Positions 33,901 through 35,123 of a stretch of 35,123 bases of DNA are shown piece after piece. The notes below the pieces were generated by a model that ran no database searches, was not told the origin of the DNA, and worked only from the letters and a program-made list of their open reading frames with translations. The position numbers and the translations under genes are program-made. Position 1 is the stretch's first letter. Each line of letters starts with the position of its first letter. The DNA is from Stentor roeselii (Eukaryota > Ciliophora > Heterotrichea > Heterotrichida > Stentoridae). The DNA is taken from positions 1 to 35,123 of the forward strand of contig RSEH01000364.1 of assembly GCA_006503475.1 (NCBI GenBank), written 5' to 3'.

Positions 33901-34573
33901 ATCAAAATACATAAATTCCACTTTAATTGAAATAACAAAAGTCTATGAAGGACTGATTGTGATGAACGATGAACACGAAAAGTTCAGCAGGTCTTTGTTG
34001 AACAATCAGCTTCCAGAGAAATGGCTTAAAGTCAGCTATTTGACTTGCAAGTCCTTGATTTCATTTTTTGAAGACTTTGAGAAAAGAGTTGATTTTTATC
34101 GAACTTGGGTTGAAGAAGGTCGGCCTGAAACCTTCTGGATTTCTGCTTTTTATTCAGCACAAGCGTTTTTGACAGCTTTGGTTCAGGAGTACTCCAGGAA
34201 GAAGGATGTTCGAAGTGATGATTTAGTTATTGACTCTTTTGTGGATGATGGAAAAAGGACTAGAGTTGGAGAAGTTAGGGTTTTTGGACTTTATCTTGAA
34301 GGGGCTTCGTGGAATGAAGGGAAATTGGATGAAATGAGTCATTTTGGAGTTTTTTCAGTGTTTCCGAAGGTTATTTTAAAGGCTTGTACCCAGGGCGATA
34401 GAGATTCTAGGAATTTGTTTGAATGCCCTGTTTATAGGACTCAGGTTAGGGCTGGGAATGTTTCGACCACTGGCCATTCTACTAACTACTTGATCAGTGT
34501 TAATTTACCCTGCATGTTGACTTCTAATCACTGGATTTTGAGAGGAACTGCATTGTTCTGCCAGATTGAGTAG
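21920..34573 (+). CDS. Axonemal inner-arm dynein heavy chain, DNAH1-like
   Basis: A complete 4,217-residue heavy chain in one exon, with no GTAA...TAG intron noticed. The order is: a Ser/Pro/Lys-rich N-terminus (about 1-140); a DGTYEWRDC element with a KINLRFESED segment, resembling the DNAH1 N-terminus; the linker; then AAA1 with GPAGTGKTE at 1536-1544 and Walker B CFDEFNRI; AAA2 with GPTLSGKS at 1823-1830; AAA3 with GATGTGKS at 2197-2204 and Walker B FFIDDLSL; AAA4 with GIAGSGRLS at 2534-2542, Arg replacing Lys as usual in axonemal chains; a coiled-coil stalk (about 2770-2870 and 2990-3080) around the microtubule-binding domain; AAA5, AAA6 and the C-terminal domain ending STTGHSTNYL...ALFCQIE. 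It powers ciliary bending from the inner arms. The length fits DNAH1 (about 4,200-4,300). The DNAH1 subclass is less sure than the dynein identity, since other single-headed chains are similar. Confidence 0.97.
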   Translation: MNKIDKAVFRKKPVPTKNSKAESLPFILPPTIPKTNPKTPIPSTLCNSYQVLPTMSKFPPKDSDSKTRSKSIKNYQKLTNLGTLYTTFSSSLSSNQIQYSKDQTPRKRSSSEKRPPYSKAPSKLEFFTKEPTKLSNYLSLDDFRPTYQETSPRVLFEVMSQQNTQVKGLSKWFFGDGTYEWRDCVIKKYDQEKELFSILWPNGKTKQVSKINLRFESEDEATQEKNIEKARKNRLELEISLRYDAFLGVPDESYPVFTTIFIQKIVEFMQGYPRNIACYLDAEKIALMTIGQKFDLTRHLWKNEKTHMVDESLISHKLRFPSTYHFIKSFISNLAEFELFSPKSEKKIIASTSQLKSMFEELIIYWFYVQKDEEFCTLNKDALAETVFQVKLQDRLKVYKDSLSFSPHINDPTRFEASFKSFKENSILDKKESIALLQKLQKVCLSIKPFIFNASRFELTDLSNFIGILFSESLAFFDDLKNQVLEVHCSLLSILNHEDFKRIQRNELKVKEKCYSSQKVELEDKLSGEVLGSIMKLLKVCNMRLEDKIRSSFIASLKSLHNKIKPCSRLNGPNLKIFRSSTLGDFSRFKRLNSISDSDSTINAYSQATRLMRLDLQINWKEKKIEIFPTKSSFFSSIFGFIERNNESLSQVKCLETFQTGPARCSGFMEILGINSKILKKYSKKIEVGLDFQFKLIEILLNKLDPFLYILSLDRQGLENSFSQSTPLEVEQEISRLNSDVFKVKEMFFPSKLVFGMWVVYGNLVRDEMMKRLRRAIEVLTKILLNLIEEKVGELDKRFCKVFGAIDLVPSTLEELNEVRSFIKLHFMTEVTFFDVETRAMFVNVLYLERNFYMIPQDLYNRCWNCVGYIKRLVLAKSKSLYRIATLIESFTSEVAIRRESLHEEIKVMYSRYQQLIKEENIENYEKMAEDFKILKDSIESASKETKLINSREVILEVDVTNFKLLDKMQRKFTPYCKIWHFIRDFMLNYPFWMRDPIFYLKVDQIVMEINLYLTEINRMEKGQFRENPSSLKITKDFSAKVKEFEQFLSLIRVFTNPGMKERHWAEINSKIGWRPSVEKSETLRILIEKNIMQHSEILELVNEQATKELALDNARRNMETSWNSVEFRFEEFKDCQIIDNFNELLDLIDDQLTKTEIMLASPNIKFIHAEVVKWKQNMKKMQDIIENWKNLQSSWLYLHPIFMSDDISLQIPAASQQFELIESQWLGLIHASGENGFVYDFCMNKPRFLQYLQETNKNLEKIIKSLNEYLLHKRKAFSRFYFLSNDELVSLLSCSQDFKSIQRYIIKCFEAISSVGVDENWAVSMISPEGEKVTFQEKIDLNRCGKNVEVWLNDIEIQMKSTLKSILTNASIFDQENLRSFVLSFPSQIVHITRHLTWTKTTESIIKSRSLLSHQIQTNSKYLDLIEIVRSNLSTNERITFGTMVVLDIHSKDILQELIKSKVSSVSDFSWLRCLRIYQSSNQETVQVKMLDCIRDYGFEYLGNLTRLVSTKLTDRCFLTLMCALHLNLGGAPEGPAGTGKTETIKDLAKSIGMKCVVFNCSDSLDHLYMAKFFTGLCFCGAWACFDEFNRIETEVLSVVAQQILHIQLAVQKKATKFNLDNDEVKMDLNVAVFITMNPSYASRSKLPDNLKALLRSVTMITPEYSLIAQIYLFSFGFRDAENLAKKVVNCLQIASLQLSGQSHYDYGLRAVATIVKAAGWVKQVEHGNQREDFESEESIIIRAIKVTNIPKFVIEDIQLFHNILHDHFGNSNQSKPLNDNLCILIKKALNDLNLEKTSEFESKIIEIYQTLTLRHGLMIVGPTLSGKSTALKVLSLALSFEKTSEMSVVNPKALTSEQFFGYFDHVAHEWVDGQLSSHMRKYCESDEDGYKWVVLDSPVDSGWIESMNTVMDDNKKLCLSSGDIIKLSPSVRVIIEVDHLNNATPATVSRCGIVYMKDTLSPDCIFKAWVKDPPLKMNTSEHKFLYSQLFNDFLVPSLDFFSKFTGKKSSSLIQTCKVTVLLFESLIIRKGFSRKEHDDAVKEEEKQMKEDMESISVNKFKGMLVKNRLVTQTTLDIVEKKVMTEEEMLKEQARISNWFLFALFWGVSLSESENFRNELFHFIKGFNIRNTLIPEDLPNLFYDPKENKWLSFETQINASPSSPPTTRLVYTSSLLAYSFLLLQLIPRKQNILISGATGTGKSFLISQVLSTLDKSFVVAATLMTGRSDATEVQKFIEAEVTRRRKGVFGPDISKFQVFFIDDLSLPLKDQFGVQGAVEMLRSLIERKQIIDKLTHLSAALEDFQLVTCLTRTSQVTPRFPSKFIEIHFDEHDSNSLTIIAKTLLTSAMINHQFFIQQAIPRVSEGIVKVYLQVRSKLPPTPLKSHYLFNFRDLFSVIQGISACGALKLETLETLYKLWTHECTRVFCDRLVDDNDKSIVKSILKEVFDKTFTEKWEKIMGEEPIFVNFLDDRMYEECQSAVKARKTLEKFLEEYNYVNNIKLNLLLFNYAVEHICRISRVLVWSRGHLLLIGIAGSGRLSLTKLSVFFLKMSIYQIKLTKTYGINEWSEDLKNILKETGQESKKLVFVLRDNEIIMEHFLDGINHLLNSGQVPNLFSLDEKKAIINHLKTGFLLKNKDEIWQIFIENIRANLHIVLCMTPKGDSLRLRLQQFPSIGNCCFIDWFDEWPEEALLKVADYYLSDEADIQDRSLVSNLRKLFVDFHLASRKLAITYKQERKRVVFVTPAQYLLFMRNFTEIFKSKSEFIRKMEQKYSDGVKYLESTQKLVILMQENLKLLKEDLEKKTQEVEELLQIVTKEQQDADNQRFLVVQDSRFCQEQAVFARKTREQCEEALSQVLPELDLALRSLETIKKQDLNILKSMINPPDAVRLTLEAIAMFYNQPATKVKDPSNPSQFISDFFETGRRTVSMPKFIKNLQNFDKDNTPEDAINRIAPYMDMEMFNPEIVKHASSAAEGVCRWLRAIFHYYFIFNDVRPKKLALEKAEKELRDREEHLIQKKNELKGVDKYIKILQGRYASQLAEKRRLIMEISGIELKLKRAVKLLELLLSEKEAWNEKIVGYTSQYKNLVGDVLLASASVSYLGPFDIDYRKIVINLSWMDVLKNFPGVFYSDNFSLINTIGNQQVIQSWILCGLPSDTISIENALIVHRSCNRPLIIDPQGQALKWLKTSLSKEKSSKYFSSKLESLDFMSTLENALLVGASLVIFDIKESIDPVLDSLLLKEWYVRKASTYIKIGDLLKEVVLTFKLFMVSCYPNPNFSPEIQTKVTLLNFTITEEGLSEQLLHIVCRKEMFKETNERDLLIMQSLEYKKKLTDFEDKMLEMLQSNRSILDNEDMIVSLNEIKKMAVEVVQKLEVAKRAEQKIFTLQKKYEPIAKKTTVLYFCIAELPNIQHMYQFSITWFISIYIKGIEQAENSTKFHERLKNIVKKCRELIFRSTCKTLYEEDRHIFAFLICIKLQMISSNIQAWQWKFLVSGLVDISQIQEKSLSFLSDHSWRQVSQLDLKLPGLVEHLSKNHLKWENFLKKEKVFQNVPSFEELVIDLPEPFSKTSSIMKLLIAKALKPELLSLMIKSYIKSHLGEKFLSPQVFSYPELVKETTCIQPMLCILNPGAEVREKIVNLANDREVKLLMVSMGKGQNVKAEAFIKEATVQGYWVFLENCHLAVSWLPALDLIMENIQLLQESRELSPKFKLFLTSAPISSFPISILMTCVKFNTELPSDLNSNLLAIYKGLAENHHDSQFYEVDNNGKIWKKLFFQLCLFHCVIVQRNTYGSIGWNNVYEFTDGDLKVSAKQLMGMVCKYEVIDFDALNYLIAECHYGGKITDNFDKRTIQVMLSKFMTSSILNDSNYNPIPVDGFSYPDIDDLSEMVEHLKSFPSAHSSLIYGLHPTSEISRSLKTSSRQSSKLLNLDSKSVSSSFESEKSSLFSILKLIQSKINNYFNVSSVRSIYPYNFEDPINEFLIQELEKFNNLSKYINSTLIEITKVYEGLIVMNDEHEKFSRSLLNNQLPEKWLKVSYLTCKSLISFFEDFEKRVDFYRTWVEEGRPETFWISAFYSAQAFLTALVQEYSRKKDVRSDDLVIDSFVDDGKRTRVGEVRVFGLYLEGASWNEGKLDEMSHFGVFSVFPKVILKACTQGDRDSRNLFECPVYRTQVRAGNVSTTGHSTNYLISVNLPCMLTSNHWILRGTALFCQIE

Positions 34574-34964
34574 TTAAATTAGTCTAGTAGATTATTTAGT
34601 TTATAGTGTTCAATTCATCTAGAAAAAGATGATTTAGATTGAATGAATTTAAAGGTTTGTAGCTTTTCGGTTTATCTGATAATTATACTTTGAACACTTC
34701 CTGGAAAATCATAAAATTGTTATATTTCAAACAATTTCTTTTCTTATTTTTCAGCAAAAAAAAATTACGTTTTTTTTAGTGAAAATAATTTTCGGTTTTT
34801 TCAGTGAAAAATAATTTTGAGTACTTCAACTCCAGAAACCCCGAAAGTTTAAAATGCGATCAAATTTATCTTTTATACTCAAATTTTTAATATTTCACTT
34901 GATTTTCATATTTAAATTCAAACTAGTCATTAAATTTAATCAGGATATTCACAAGCCATTATAA
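34574..34964. other. Intergenic region after the dynein gene
   Basis: 391 nt between the dynein stop and the next ATG, both on the plus strand. It contains an imperfect direct repeat at about 34770-34818 (T-run, AGTGAAAATAATTTT, then again with CAGTGAAAAATAATTTT). The function is unknown, and nothing else was recognised. Confidence 0.55.
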
Positions 34965-35123
34965 ATGAGTGAAGAGGGTATCGAAACCAAGTGCATTCAA
35001 AGCAACTTGCTATTTACTTGGCTTTTTAAACACTTAAAACGGTCTGGCAATCCAAAACTTTGCAATATTCCCAAAGGTCTTCAACTCGAAGAATCTTTCA
35101 AAAGTTTGGAAAAAAAGTGGGAA
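34965..35123 (+). CDS. 5' end of an unidentified gene, cut by the window (possibly ABCC transporter)
   Basis: 53 codons open to the right edge, starting with the ATG at 34965-34967 (MSEEGIETKCIQSNLLFTWL). The order Ser-Asn-Leu-Leu-Phe-Thr-Trp-Leu-Phe, then a basic stretch, then LEESFKSLEKKWE, resembles the cytosolic lead-in of ABCC-type (MRP) transporters, where a similar F-S/T-W segment precedes the first membrane domain. This is a weak resemblance and the piece is too short to decide. Codon composition looks coding. Confidence 0.5.
   Translation, partial: MSEEGIETKCIQSNLLFTWLFKHLKRSGNPKLCNIPKGLQLEESFKSLEKKWE

Noticed and set aside
1-35123. tRNA, rRNA, CRISPR array, transposon or telomere repeats
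   Set aside because: I looked for cloverleaf-like elements, repeated spacers, transposase motifs with terminal repeats, and telomeric tandem units, and saw none.
1-35123. Ciliate code with TGA as Trp (Blepharisma-like)
   Set aside because: Over more than 8,000 codons in the three long genes Trp is always TGG, with no in-frame TGA. A genome using TGA as Trp would show it often.

Overview
The window looks like macronuclear DNA of a heterotrich ciliate that uses the standard genetic code, most likely Stentor or a close relative. Three things point there. The DNA is AT-rich. Very long reading frames are open with the standard code: tryptophan is TGG and no in-frame TGA is used as sense. Two perfect 15-nt introns of the form GTAA...TAG interrupt one gene. 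A single-headed inner-arm axonemal dynein heavy chain also fits a ciliate.

Layout: (1) 1-10454, minus strand: a large RNF213/mysterin-like locus. Its 5' half is a clean 1,717-codon frame (5301-10454) ending at one TAG. The same frame stays open for another 505 codons after that TAG. From about 3790 to the left edge the gene is still recognisable by its AAA motifs, but it is broken by roughly 13 frame changes and 8 in-frame stops by my reading, so I call it a pseudogene. (2) 10455-11751: AT-rich non-coding DNA with small inverted repeats. (3) 11752-19290, minus strand: a 2,502-residue surface protein with a signal peptide, four LamG-like modules, a long cysteine-rich furin/EGF-like array and a multi-pass membrane C-terminus. 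Two 15-nt introns join what otherwise looks like two separate frames. (4) 19291-20481: divergent intergenic region. (5) 20482-21192, plus strand: an unrecognised 236-residue Ser-rich protein ending in a cysteine cluster with a CaaX-like tail. (6) 21920-34573, plus strand: a complete, apparently intronless dynein heavy chain of 4,217 residues, closest in my judgement to the DNAH1 class. (7) 34965-35123: the first 53 codons of another plus-strand gene that runs off the window.

The genes do not form an obvious pathway. The dynein belongs to cilia and the cysteine-rich protein to the cell surface. The most unusual part is the RNF213-like locus, where decay is confined to one end: the stalk half is intact while most of the ATPase/E3 half has collapsed. 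Neither this locus nor the other features amounts to a demonstrable new system; the half-intact RNF213 locus is the best candidate for real novelty.
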